64,000 nucleotides of DNA from Leucobacter sp. CX169. Its GTDB lineage: Bacteria > Actinomycetota > Actinomycetes > Actinomycetales > Microbacteriaceae. The stretch spans positions 124,001-188,000 of the forward strand of contig NZ_CP071051.1 of assembly GCF_017161405.1 (NCBI RefSeq), given 5' to 3'. This document shows positions 26,229 to 35,626 of this stretch, piece by piece. The notes beneath the pieces were generated by a model. It ran no database searches. It was not told the DNA's origin and saw only the letters and a list, made by a program, of their open reading frames with translations. How positions within the stretch are numbered: position 1 is the stretch's first letter; each line of letters opens with the position of its first letter. The translations under genes were made by a program, and so were the position numbers.

Positions 26229-27020
26229 ATGCTGAGTATCGACACCATCTCGAAGACCTTCTTCCCCGGCACGATCAACGAGCGCCGCGCGCTCGCCGAG
26301 ATCTCGCTGCACCTCGAGGAGGGTGACTTCGTCACCGTCATTGGCTCGAACGGCGCCGGGAAGTCCACGCTGCTGAACTCGGTCGCCGGCCGCATCCTCG
26401 TCGATTCTGGCGAGATCAAGATCGACGGCAACCGGGTGAACAAGCTCAAGGAGTTCCAGCGCGCCCGCTACGTGGGCCGCGTCTTCCAGGATCCGATGGC
26501 CGGCACCGCCCCTGACCTCACGATCGAGCAGAACCTGGCCCTCGCCCTGAAGCGTGGGCAGACCCGCGGCCTGAGCCGCGGCGTCACCAAGGCGCGTCGC
26601 GCGCGGTTCGCCGAAGAGCTGCGGGCGCTCGAGCTGGGCCTCGAGAACCGGTTGAGCGCGAAGGTCGGACTGCTTTCGGGTGGCCAGCGCCAGGCGCTGT
26701 CGCTGCTCATGGCCGGGTTCACCGAGCCCCGCATTCTCTTGCTCGACGAGCACACTGCGGCGCTCGACCCGCAGCGGGCGGCGCTCGTGACCGCACTCAC
26801 TGAGCGCATCGTCTCCCAGGGCGGCCTCACCACGCTCATGGTCACGCACAACATGGAGCAGGCGATCGCGCTCGGCAACCGCCTCATCATGATGCACGAC
26901 GGGCGTATCGTCTTCGAGGCGAGCGCCGAACAGAAGCAGCAGCTGACCGTGCCGATGCTGCTCGCCGAGTTCGCCAAGATCAAGGGCGCGAGCTTCGACG
27001 ACCGGGCGCTGCTCACGTAG
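26229..27020 (+). CDS. ABC transporter ATP-binding protein (TrpZ-like)
   Basis: This 263-residue ATPase has Walker A GSNGAGKST, Q-loop VFQDPMAGTAP, signature LLSGGQRQAL, Walker B ILLLDEHTAAL and switch His in VTHNMEQAI. The catalytic-region DEH in place of DEP is common in this subfamily. It follows the permease by 12 bp and completes the importer. Confidence 0.94.
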   Translation: MLSIDTISKTFFPGTINERRALAEISLHLEEGDFVTVIGSNGAGKSTLLNSVAGRILVDSGEIKIDGNRVNKLKEFQRARYVGRVFQDPMAGTAPDLTIEQNLALALKRGQTRGLSRGVTKARRARFAEELRALELGLENRLSAKVGLLSGGQRQALSLLMAGFTEPRILLLDEHTAALDPQRAALVTALTERIVSQGGLTTLMVTHNMEQAIALGNRLIMMHDGRIVFEASAEQKQQLTVPMLLAEFAKIKGASFDDRALLT

Positions 27021-27078
27021 CTCCCGGCTCGCCGCGGCTCTGCAGGATCCCGTCGCCATCGGCCAATACAGTGGGCGT

Positions 27079-30000
27079 ATGACGAGCGAATTGGGCAGCG
27101 CACCGCACACCGACGCAGGCCTTTCAGGCCTCGCAGACGAGGCGAATGCCCTGGTCGGCAGGTGGATCGAGAGCGTCGCAGAGGCGCGTGCCGCGGGCGT
27201 GAGCACCGCCTCGCCCACCGCGGCACTGCTGAACGAGGCCGAGGGCTTCGACTTTGGTCGCGACTTTGTCGACCTCGTGGCGAGCCCCGACGACGCGTTC
27301 GTGGCCGCCGAGGGCCTCCGGCAGGTCTCGCGCGAGGTGCCCGAGACGCTTCCGGTGCCGCTCAGGCTTGCGCTCCGCGCCGGCGGACTCGTGTCGCTCG
27401 GGTTGCCGTGGGCGATCGTCCCGCTCGCGAAGCGCCGCTTGCGGCGCCTCATCTCGCCGCTCGTGGTGACGGCCGAGCCACGAGGGCTTTCCGCGCGCCG
27501 CGAGTTGACGCGCGACCCGATCGCCCGGGTGCTCGCAGAGACGCTCGAGCTCGGCTGCGAACCCGGGGCTTCCCTGCTCGGCGACCCCGTACTCGGCCCG
27601 GACGCCGCCGCGGCCAGGGTCGCCGGGATGACGCGCTTGCTCGAGACCCCCGGGCTTGCGGCCCTCTCGATCGATCCTGCCGGGGTGCTGCCCGAGCTGG
27701 GTGACCCGCGCGACGCGGGCTGGTCGCAGGACAGCGCGGCGGCGCGCGCGGCGGAGTTGCTGGCCCCGCTCGTTGCTCGGGCCGCTGAGCTCGGCGTCGC
27801 CATCACCCTCGAGGCGCACTCGTACCGGGCGGCGCTGCTCGTCCCCGAGCTCGCCGAACGGCTGCTGGCCGCCACTGAAGCGGACGTTGACCTCGGCATC
27901 ACCGTGCTCGCCCAGCTGCCCGAGTCGCTCGGCATCATGGAGGGTTACGCGGGGCTGGCCCACGCCCGCGCTGAGGAAGGCAGGGCCCCCCTGCACGTGC
28001 GCGTCACCCGAGGCAGGATCGCGGCCGAGGAGGTCGCTGCGGCGATCATTTCCGGGCTCGGCGTGCCCAATCTCGACACGCGTGAGGCCGTCGACGCGCA
28101 ATTGGTGCGCCTGCTCGAGTTCGCCCTCGCGCCCGAGCACGCAGCAGCCCTGCGGCCCGTTCTTGCGACGCGAGAGCCGCACACGATCGCCCTCGCTCTC
28201 GCGCTGGCCGAGCGACGCGGAACCGCGCAGCACCTGATCATCGAACAGACCCGGGGCAGCGGCGCGGCCACCCTGCAGGCGCTCGTGGACTCGGGCGCGC
28301 GGCCACGGCTGCTTGCGCCCGTCGTGCCCCCGGGGGAGTTTCGTGGAGCACTCGCGCTGCTGCGCGACCTGCTCGAGTTGCGGGCCGCGGACGGCTCGGC
28401 GTTCGAACGCGCCGACGCCGCGCTGTTCGACCCGGCGGCTCGGGAGGCGGGCCATGAGCGTGCCGAGGCCGCACTCGCGGCGGCGCAGGAGGCGCCTCCC
28501 GAGACGCACCGCCTGCAGCAACGGGCGCGCGAGTGGGACCCGTCCGAGCGCGACAGCGCCCTGTTCTACCGGCCCCCGGCCGACGCCGACCGCTTCGACA
28601 CCGGCGGGCTCACGGCCGCCGTGCTCGGCCTGACTCGTGGTTCGACGGGTGCGGTGCGTCTCGAGGCGGCCGGCCCCCCGATCCGTGTGCCGGCGATCTC
28701 GGTGACGGGGTTCGCGAACGAGCCGATCACTGATGCGACCCGCCCCGAAAATCGCGCGTGGATGCGCGAGGTGCTTGCCGGCGCGGCCGACAGCTTCGAC
28801 GGCGAGGACCGCGTCGCCGAGGCGCGCGAGGCCGCGGGAGACATCGATGCCCTGGTGGGCGGCGCCTTCGCGAGCGGTCACGCCTGGCGCCAGACGCCGC
28901 CGCACGAGCGGGCGACGCGCCTGCGGCGGGCGGCGCTCGGCACGGTCGCCGCCCGCGATCGGCTGTTCCAGGTCCTGGCGGCCACCACCGGCCGTCCCGC
29001 GAACGAGCTCGACGCGGAGGTGAACGACGCGGTCGACGCGGCGCGCTACCTCGGCCAGCTGGCCGACGGACTGGGTGCCGTGCGCGGCGCCGAGTTCCAG
29101 CCAGACACCCTCGCCCTCGTGGTGACCGCGCCCGAGGCGCCACTCGCCCGCGCCGCCGAGGCCGTCGCCGCCCTGCTCGCCGCGGGCAGCGCCGTCGTGC
29201 TCGTCGCGCACCCGGCCGTCGCGCGGGCCTCAGCGGTCCTGCTCGAGGAGTGGGAGGCGACGGGGCTGCCCGAGGGCCTCGTGCGCCTCGCCGTGGCGGA
29301 GGCCGCGGACGGCGCGCACTCGGATCTCGCGGCCGCCCTTGCGGCGGACGAACGCTTCGACCGCGCCCTGTTCTTCGGGACCGCGGCGGATGCCCGTGCG
29401 CTCGTGCGTCGTCGGCCGTCGCTGCGGATCGCCGCCCAGCTCGCCGCCCGGGGCTCGATCCTCGTCACCCCGAGCGCGGACTTCGCGCTCGCGGCGCGAG
29501 ACATCGCCGCCTCCGCCTTCGCGGGTGCCGGCCGTGACCCGGACGCCGCGCGCCTCGTGATCCTGCTCGGCAGCGTGGCCCGCTCGCCGAGATTTGCCGA
29601 GCTTCTGGCCGACGCGGTGCGCGCCATCGAGGTCGGAGACACCGCTCACCCGGGCGACGTAGACCCCCTCACGTTCCGGATGGGCCCGATGCCCGCCGAG
29701 CCGACCGACTCCGAATGGGCGGCGCTCACGACGCTCGATCCGGGCGAGAAGTGGCTCGTGCAGCCCAAGCCGCTGGACGAGTCGGGGCGACTCTGGAGCC
29801 CCGGGGTGCGCACCGGAACCCAGAAGAGTTCGGTCTTTGTGCGCGACTACCCGGGTGTGCCGGTGATCGCGGTACTCACGGCGCACACGCTCGGCGAGGC
29901 CATCGCGCTGCAGAACGCACACGGCACCGGCGCTGTGGCTGGCCTGCACTCCACCGACCCCGACGAGATCGGGGCCTGGGTCGACCAGGTCGAGGCCGCG

Positions 30001-30813
30001 ACGCTCGCCGTCGGCCGGCCGACCACGGGCCTCCGTGTCGAGCGCCAGCCGAGCGGGGGCTGGAACGAAGCCGGGATGGGCGCTCAGCCACTCGCCGGGG
30101 GCCCCTCCCGGCTCATCCCGCTCGGCTCGTGGACCGCGCGCGAGGGCACGCAGAGCAGCACCCTGCACCTGCGGGGCCTCGACCCAGAGGTGCAACTGTT
30201 GATCGAGGCGGCGCAGGCGTCGCTCGACTACGACGCCTTCGACCGCGTGCGCCGTGCCGCCCTGAGCGACGCGCTCACCTGGCGTACTTCACTTGGGCTC
30301 GTCACTGATCGGGTCGGACTCGGCGTCGAGGGAAACCTCTTGCGGTACTGGCCGGTCGCCTCGCACATCCGCATCGCCGAAGGCGCCGAGCTGGCCTCGC
30401 TCGTGCGCGTACTTGCCGCGGCCTTCATCGTGGGGGCCCCATTCACCCTCTCGACCGGCGACCCGTTGCCGCGCGAGATCGCCGAGGTGCTGGCCACGCA
30501 GGGCATCGAGGTGAGTCTCGAACGCGATGCCGACTGGCTCGAGCGCCTCGCGGCGTCCGGCGCCCCCGGCCCGGGTGTGCCCGCGTTGCGCATCCGCCTG
30601 ATCGGGGGAAACCCTGTCCAGGTTGCCGAGTGGCTCGGGGGGCTCGAGCGCACAGCGGTCTGGGCGGAACCGGTCACGATGGCCGGCCCCGTCGAGCTGC
30701 TGAGCTTTTTGCGCGAACAGTCCATCTCGATCTCGGCGCACCAGCGCGGCATCGGCACGGGCATCACGCTCGCGCTCTTCCCCGCCGGCGCAGTCGCCGG
30801 TGCGCCGCGATGA
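27079..30813 (+). CDS. PutA-like protein with both active sites apparently lost
   Basis: This 1244-residue protein is collinear with actinobacterial bifunctional proline dehydrogenase/P5C dehydrogenase. It has a PRODH barrel (about 130-490), an ALDH fold (about 530-1050, ending near the GSW motif) and the extra C-terminal domain (LLRYWPV, LLSFLREQSISISAH). The catalytic motifs are not kept. In ALDH, AGQ(K/R)CSA reads AGRDPDA with Pro at residue 821 in place of the nucleophile Cys, and E-T-(S/G)-GKN reads QLAARG. In PRODH, the VAGHN motif reads LATREP (about 361-366) and the RRLEE motif reads RDLLEL. It may be a non-catalytic paralogue. It overlaps the next gene by ATGA. Confidence 0.85.
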   Translation: MTSELGSAPHTDAGLSGLADEANALVGRWIESVAEARAAGVSTASPTAALLNEAEGFDFGRDFVDLVASPDDAFVAAEGLRQVSREVPETLPVPLRLALRAGGLVSLGLPWAIVPLAKRRLRRLISPLVVTAEPRGLSARRELTRDPIARVLAETLELGCEPGASLLGDPVLGPDAAAARVAGMTRLLETPGLAALSIDPAGVLPELGDPRDAGWSQDSAAARAAELLAPLVARAAELGVAITLEAHSYRAALLVPELAERLLAATEADVDLGITVLAQLPESLGIMEGYAGLAHARAEEGRAPLHVRVTRGRIAAEEVAAAIISGLGVPNLDTREAVDAQLVRLLEFALAPEHAAALRPVLATREPHTIALALALAERRGTAQHLIIEQTRGSGAATLQALVDSGARPRLLAPVVPPGEFRGALALLRDLLELRAADGSAFERADAALFDPAAREAGHERAEAALAAAQEAPPETHRLQQRAREWDPSERDSALFYRPPADADRFDTGGLTAAVLGLTRGSTGAVRLEAAGPPIRVPAISVTGFANEPITDATRPENRAWMREVLAGAADSFDGEDRVAEAREAAGDIDALVGGAFASGHAWRQTPPHERATRLRRAALGTVAARDRLFQVLAATTGRPANELDAEVNDAVDAARYLGQLADGLGAVRGAEFQPDTLALVVTAPEAPLARAAEAVAALLAAGSAVVLVAHPAVARASAVLLEEWEATGLPEGLVRLAVAEAADGAHSDLAAALAADERFDRALFFGTAADARALVRRRPSLRIAAQLAARGSILVTPSADFALAARDIAASAFAGAGRDPDAARLVILLGSVARSPRFAELLADAVRAIEVGDTAHPGDVDPLTFRMGPMPAEPTDSEWAALTTLDPGEKWLVQPKPLDESGRLWSPGVRTGTQKSSVFVRDYPGVPVIAVLTAHTLGEAIALQNAHGTGAVAGLHSTDPDEIGAWVDQVEAATLAVGRPTTGLRVERQPSGGWNEAGMGAQPLAGGPSRLIPLGSWTAREGTQSSTLHLRGLDPEVQLLIEAAQASLDYDAFDRVRRAALSDALTWRTSLGLVTDRVGLGVEGNLLRYWPVASHIRIAEGAELASLVRVLAAAFIVGAPFTLSTGDPLPREIAEVLATQGIEVSLERDADWLERLAASGAPGPGVPALRIRLIGGNPVQVAEWLGGLERTAVWAEPVTMAGPVELLSFLREQSISISAHQRGIGTGITLALFPAGAVAGAPR

Positions 30814-31574
30814 TTGGCCGATCAGGGCGTGCGGTGGCCGGCGCCGCGATCCTGCTCGCGGGGGTGCTTTCGGTGATGCCGGGGTGTGCCGCCGAGACAC
30901 CGGCGCCCGAACCCAGCCCGAAGGCCTTGCCGAGTCCCGAGCCGACCCCGCCGCCCGAGCCGTCGTTCGACACGTCGGCCCACTCAATCGACGACCCGAA
31001 CTCGATCTGGGTGGTCTCGAATAAGCTGCGCCCGCTGCAGCCCGTGGACTTCGCCCCGGCTGACCTGTCGATGCCCGCGGGCGTCGGCAACCAGTATGCG
31101 CAGCCGCTGCGCGAGCCCGCAGCGCGCGCGGCCGAGGCGCTCATCGGGGCCGCCGCGGCCGCGGGCCACGACGTGTGGATCATCTCCGCCTACCGCGACT
31201 ACGCGACCCAGATATCGCTCTACCAGGGATACGTCGATCGCGACGGCCAGGCGGCCGCCGACACCTACTCGGCGCGCCCCGGCCACTCCGAACACCAGAC
31301 GGGCCTCGTGATCGACCTCGACGATCATGGATCCTGTTACCTCGAGGCCTGCTTCGGCCAGACCCCCGCGGGGATGTGGCTCGCCGAGCACGCCGCCGAG
31401 TACGGCTTCATCATTCGCTACCCCGAGGGGAAGACGGACGTGACCGGGTTCATCCCCGAGCCGTGGCATTTCCGCTACGTCGGCACCGAGCTGGCGACCG
31501 AGATGCGGGCCACCGGTATCGCGACGCTCGAGGAGTTCTTCGGGCTGCCGCCGGCGCCGGGATACGCGCAGTAG
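30810..31574 (+). CDS. VanY-type D-alanyl-D-alanine carboxypeptidase lipoprotein
   Basis: This 254-residue M15B peptidase has an N-terminal lipoprotein signal (lipobox VMPGC), then a Pro/Glu/Ser-rich linker and a zinc peptidase domain with SEHQTGLVIDL (the His and Asp ligands) and EPWHFRYVG (catalytic/third His region). It would trim the terminal D-Ala of peptidoglycan stem peptides at the outer membrane face. The ATG overlaps the end of the PutA-like gene by ATGA, so they are probably co-transcribed although functionally unrelated. Confidence 0.93.
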   Translation: MIGRSGRAVAGAAILLAGVLSVMPGCAAETPAPEPSPKALPSPEPTPPPEPSFDTSAHSIDDPNSIWVVSNKLRPLQPVDFAPADLSMPAGVGNQYAQPLREPAARAAEALIGAAAAAGHDVWIISAYRDYATQISLYQGYVDRDGQAAADTYSARPGHSEHQTGLVIDLDDHGSCYLEACFGQTPAGMWLAEHAAEYGFIIRYPEGKTDVTGFIPEPWHFRYVGTELATEMRATGIATLEEFFGLPPAPGYAQ

Positions 31575-31612
31575 CGGCGACCCGCCATAGCTTCGCGGAC
31601 TAGGGTATTTGC

Positions 31613-33682
31613 ATGAGTGGCCGCGATTTTGACCCGTTCGGTTCCTTGGGACCGATCAACCCCCAGGACCCGACCGATCCCGACGCACCCGTCGACCCGC
31701 GCGCGGTGGAACTGCCGCGAAGCTCCGATGCGGGGCAGGATCCGGGCGCCCAGGGCGTCGGCGATCTCGCGCCCTGGAAGCCGCCGGCCCGCCCGGCCCG
31801 TTCGCCGTTCACCCCCGTGCCGGGCGCGCCCGAGGGTCGCACCGCCCGGGTGTACCCCGCGGCAGGATCCGTCGGGGCGGGGGAGCCGTCCGCTCCCAGA
31901 CCCGAAGCCCCGGCGCCGGGCATCGTGCCCGAGCCCGTGGCAACACCTGAGCCCGACCTCATATTCTTCCCGGTCCCCGCGGCGGCCGACGCGGGTGCGT
32001 CGCCCGAACCGACCGGTTTCGACGCCGCGATGGACGGCCCTGCCGAGCCGGAGAACGAACCGAATGTGGCGCCCGACACCGCATCAGTGCCCGAGGCAGA
32101 GCCCGAGCTCGCTATCGGCGAGACCGTGGCGCCCGCGTCCGCCGAGGCCGAGCCGTCCGCGGACCCCGAGTTCGAGGACGCGGCCGAGTTCCTGAGGTCG
32201 CTGACCGAGGAGCTCGAGATCGATCCCGCCCGTCTCGACGACCCGCGCTGGGCGAGCGACGCGGTGAGCGACCAGGCGGTCGACCCGGTCGCCGAGTCCG
32301 AGGCAGAGCTCGAACCCGAGCCGCCGCTGGTCGCCCCGGTGGCTCTCGTCGTGCCGGTTGCCGCGGAGCCCGCGCCTCGGTCGGCGGTTGCCGCGGAGCC
32401 CGCCCGCGCAGCGGTCGCGCCCGCACTCGCCGCTGATGCCGGCGCCGAGCCCCGCGCAGGAGACGCGGACACCCCTCCGACTCAGGGGGCCCGTCGCTGG
32501 CTGCCCTACGCGGCGGCTGTCGTGATCCCGCTCTTGTTCGGCGGCGCCGTCTGGGCGACCTCCGGTGGGCAAACGGCCGCGACGAACCCGCCCGCGGCCC
32601 AGCCCTCCGCCGAGGCTGCGCCCGCCCCCACGGACGAAGGGCCGATTCGGGTGCTGGCCATGGGCGACATGCTGCCGCACGACTCGGTAAACCAGAACGC
32701 CGTGCAGGCCGATGGCAGCGTCAATTTTTCGCCGTTCTTCGACGGCATTCAGCCCAACCTCGCGGGTGCGGACGCCGTGTTCTGTAACCAGGAGGTGCCG
32801 AGCGCCGGCGTTGACTTCGGCATCAGCGGCTACCCGACTTTCAACACCTACGCGGAGTTCTCGCGCGACCTGCGCCAGGGCGTCGGCTGCAACCTGGTGA
32901 ACCTGGCGACGAACCACTCGGCCGACAAGGGTCCCGAGGGCATCGCGGCGACGCGCGGTCAATGGGAAGGCCTTGAGGCGCTCTCCGTCTCGGGCGCGAA
33001 CCGCTCGGCGGAGGAGCAGAGCGCGATCCAGTACGGCGAGGTGCGCGGCGTCAAGACGGCCCTCGTCTCGTTCGCCGAGTACTCGAATGCGTCGATCGAC
33101 GACGTGTCACTGAATTTCATGGGCGACGACGCGCTCGTCGAGCGGCTGCTCACCGAGGCGCGCGCGAACGCGCAGCTCGTTCTCGTCTCGGCCCACTGGG
33201 GCACGGAGGACTCGCACGAGGTGAACGACGCGCAGCGAGCCTTCGCGCAGCGCGTGGCCGATCTCGGCGCCGACGTCGTGCTCGGCACCGGCCCCCACGT
33301 GTTGCAGCCGGTCGAGTGGGTGCCGCGCGCGGACGGCGGTCAGACCCTCGTCTGGTACTCGCTCGGCAACATGCTCAACACCCAGCTCGGCCTCGACCAG
33401 CGCACCGGCATCATCGCCTCGTTCGAGGTTGTTCCGGGCGCGGACGGCGGCCCCGCGACGGTGGCGAACCCCGCCGGCGTGCTCACCTGGATGCACTACG
33501 ACTGGACGCCCGAGGAAGAGGCTGCGCTGCAGCTCGATGCGCGCCACGCGCTGAGCATCCAGCCGCTCGCCGCCTCGGCCGACCTGCTCGCGCGCACCAC
33601 CTACGGCGTTTCGGTCGAGCAGATCGCCGAGCAGTCGGCCGCGATCCTGGGCCCGCTCGTCGCGTTGAGCCCCGGGGTCTAG
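31613..33682 (+). CDS. CapA-like membrane protein with long disordered N-terminus
   Basis: This 689-residue protein has residues 1-295 rich in Pro, Ala, Glu and Asp and probably disordered in the cytoplasm. A single membrane segment lies at about 296-320 (WLPYAAAVVIPLLFGGAVW). An extracytoplasmic CapA/PGA_cap metallophosphoesterase-like domain runs from about 345 (RVLAMGDMLPHDSV, NLVNLATNHSADKG, HWGTED, GTGPHVLQP). The family includes capsule/poly-gamma-glutamate synthesis proteins, but no other capsule gene is here. The long acidic proline-rich head is unusual for CapA. Confidence 0.88.
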   Translation: MSGRDFDPFGSLGPINPQDPTDPDAPVDPRAVELPRSSDAGQDPGAQGVGDLAPWKPPARPARSPFTPVPGAPEGRTARVYPAAGSVGAGEPSAPRPEAPAPGIVPEPVATPEPDLIFFPVPAAADAGASPEPTGFDAAMDGPAEPENEPNVAPDTASVPEAEPELAIGETVAPASAEAEPSADPEFEDAAEFLRSLTEELEIDPARLDDPRWASDAVSDQAVDPVAESEAELEPEPPLVAPVALVVPVAAEPAPRSAVAAEPARAAVAPALAADAGAEPRAGDADTPPTQGARRWLPYAAAVVIPLLFGGAVWATSGGQTAATNPPAAQPSAEAAPAPTDEGPIRVLAMGDMLPHDSVNQNAVQADGSVNFSPFFDGIQPNLAGADAVFCNQEVPSAGVDFGISGYPTFNTYAEFSRDLRQGVGCNLVNLATNHSADKGPEGIAATRGQWEGLEALSVSGANRSAEEQSAIQYGEVRGVKTALVSFAEYSNASIDDVSLNFMGDDALVERLLTEARANAQLVLVSAHWGTEDSHEVNDAQRAFAQRVADLGADVVLGTGPHVLQPVEWVPRADGGQTLVWYSLGNMLNTQLGLDQRTGIIASFEVVPGADGGPATVANPAGVLTWMHYDWTPEEEAALQLDARHALSIQPLAASADLLARTTYGVSVEQIAEQSAAILGPLVALSPGV

Positions 33683-33779
33683 CTTCGCGCGATAGCCTCT
33701 AATGGTCGGGCGCCCAATTCGCGCCCAAACGCACCCGCATCGCAGCGGCCACGGCCGCGCCCAGACACAGGAGGACCCC

Positions 33780-35417
33780 ATGGTCGCCACCGTTTACCGC
33801 AACGCCGTCGTCTTCACCGGCGATCCGGCCGCCGAGACCGCCGAGGCGTTTGCGGTGGAGGACGGCAAATTCACCGCGGTGGGCTCGCTCGCGTCGGTGC
33901 GGGGCGCTGTGGCGGATGCGACCGAGGTCGACCTTGCCGGAGCGTTCGTGGCCCCCGGCGCGATCGAAACCCACGCCCACCTCATGATGTTCGGCGAGTC
34001 GCTGAGCAAGGTGCAGCTGCGCGATTGCAACACGGTGGCAGAGATCCAGGATCGCCTCGTCGCGGCCCGGAACGCCGCCCCCGAGGCGAAGCGGATCCTG
34101 GGGGTGAGCTGGCGCTTCGAGCCCATCTCGGCCGCAGGCGCGGATCAGCCCACCGCCGCAATGCTCGACGCGGTGCTGCCCGACGTGCCGGTGTACCTCG
34201 ACGCGAACGACCTGCACTCGGCCTGGGTGAACTCGGCGGCGCTCGCCGAGATGGGCATCACGCGCGACACCCCGAACCCGGTCGGCGGCGAGATCGTCCG
34301 CGACGAGAACGGCGACGCCACCGGCTTCCTGCTCGAGACCGCGGCAGTGCAGTACGTATGGGGCTTCCTGCAGGAAGCAGCCACCGACGCCGATCGCGAC
34401 CACGCGCTCGACCTGGCGTTTGACGCCTACCTGGCTACCGGTGTCACGGGGGCCGTCGACATGGCGCTTATGGAGCCCGACTTCGACGCGGTCATGCGCC
34501 GCCTCGACCGCGACGGCAAGCTGCCGTTCCCGTACTACGCGCACTGGATGCTGACCGCCACCGGCGAGGAGGCGACCGACGTCGCGCAGATCGAGACCGT
34601 GGTGCGGATGCGTGACAAGGTTGAGGCCGCGGGATACAGCGAGTGGTTCCGCATCATCGGCGTGAAGTTCATCCTCGACGGCGTGATCGACGCCTGCACG
34701 GCCGCGATGCGCGCGCCCTACAAGAACGGCGACGAGCCCGGCCCCATCTGGACCGCCGAGCGCGCCCGCCCAGTCGCCGTGGCCGCAGACAAAGCGGGCC
34801 TGCAGATCGCGATGCACGCGATCGGCGACGCGGCGAGCGACATCGCCCTCGACGCCCTCGCCCTCGTCGCAGAGGTCAACGGACCGAACGAGAACCGCCG
34901 CCACCGGATCGAGCACCTCGAGTACGTCGCCGAGGACTCCATCCCGCGCCTCGCCGAGATCGGCGTGATCGCCTCGATGCAGCCCGTGCACTGCGACCCC
35001 GCCGTGCTCGAGAACTGGAAGGCCGTGCTCGGCGACGAGCGCGCTGAGAACGGCTTCCCGTGGCGCAAGCTCCGCGAGTCCGGCGCCCACATGGCGCTCG
35101 GTACGGACGCCCCGACGGCGCCGTACCAGATGCCCCAGAACCTCTACATCGCGCTGACTGGCGGCTCGGCCATCGACCCGACGCTTGCGCCGTACCACCC
35201 GGAGCGCGCGTTCGCGCCGGGCGAGGCCATCGCGGCGCAGACCTCGGGGGCTGCCTACGCGTCGCGCATCGAGCACGAGGTCGGTCGCATCGCGCCGGGC
35301 CTCATCGCCAATGCATACGTGCTCGACGTGAACCCGCTGGTGGCCGCGCCCGAGGCGCTGCTCACCGCTCGCGTGCTGCGCACCCTGGTCGCGGGCGACG
35401 AGGCGTTCGCGCTCTAG
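33780..35417 (+). CDS. Amidohydrolase family protein (YtcJ-like)
   Basis: This 545-residue Amidohydro_3 metal hydrolase has the metal motif THAHL near residue 64 and the long insertion typical of YtcJ. QIAMHAIGD, RHRIEHLEYV and the C-terminal ALGTDAPTAP supply the remaining His and Asp ligands. It is cytoplasmic and hydrolyses an unidentified amide or cyclic amide. AGGAGG precedes the ATG at 3-bp-short but usable spacing. A strong terminator follows. Confidence 0.92.
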   Translation: MVATVYRNAVVFTGDPAAETAEAFAVEDGKFTAVGSLASVRGAVADATEVDLAGAFVAPGAIETHAHLMMFGESLSKVQLRDCNTVAEIQDRLVAARNAAPEAKRILGVSWRFEPISAAGADQPTAAMLDAVLPDVPVYLDANDLHSAWVNSAALAEMGITRDTPNPVGGEIVRDENGDATGFLLETAAVQYVWGFLQEAATDADRDHALDLAFDAYLATGVTGAVDMALMEPDFDAVMRRLDRDGKLPFPYYAHWMLTATGEEATDVAQIETVVRMRDKVEAAGYSEWFRIIGVKFILDGVIDACTAAMRAPYKNGDEPGPIWTAERARPVAVAADKAGLQIAMHAIGDAASDIALDALALVAEVNGPNENRRHRIEHLEYVAEDSIPRLAEIGVIASMQPVHCDPAVLENWKAVLGDERAENGFPWRKLRESGAHMALGTDAPTAPYQMPQNLYIALTGGSAIDPTLAPYHPERAFAPGEAIAAQTSGAAYASRIEHEVGRIAPGLIANAYVLDVNPLVAAPEALLTARVLRTLVAGDEAFAL

Positions 35418-35435
35418 CGCCCAAGATCGACCCGG

Positions 35436-35475
35436 AACGGGCCACACCGCGAGGAGATTCGCGGTGTGGCCCGTT
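35436..35475 (+). terminator. Intrinsic terminator of the amidohydrolase gene
   Basis: A perfect 17-bp stem (35436-35452 with 35459-35475) with a 6-nt loop GGAGAT is followed by a short T-rich tail (TTTTCGTT). It is one of the best intrinsic terminators in the window. Confidence 0.9.
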
Positions 35476-35540
35476 TTCGTTGGGTGGACACGCGCCGGTC
35501 TCGATTTGACAGTCAAGAGCCTTGTCATGCACGCTGACAA

Positions 35541-35565
35541 TGCAGGTGATTTTGACTCACCTGCA
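35541..35565. promoter_or_regulatory. Operator-like palindrome upstream of the MFS gene
   Basis: TGCAGGTGA (35541-35549) and TCACCTGCA (35557-35565) form a perfect 9-bp inverted repeat with a 7-bp spacer. It is 62 bp before the MFS start codon and close to TTGACA at 35507-35512. It is probably a repressor site; no regulator gene is adjacent. Confidence 0.5.
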
Positions 35566-35626
35566 GATCGGGCCGGAACGAGCCGGTTCGAGAGGCGGCA
35601 GTGGTGCCGCACCAGAGAGGATCCTG

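Noticed and set aside
25323-27938. 871-residue minus-strand frame across the TrpY/TrpZ-like genes and the putA-like start
   Set aside because: It spans three real plus-strand genes and its translation is low-complexity Ser/Arg/Ala and Glu/Asp/Arg.
27124-29211. 695-residue minus-strand frame opposite the PutA-like gene
   Set aside because: It is antisense to a frame with clear PutA collinearity and shows no protein family features.
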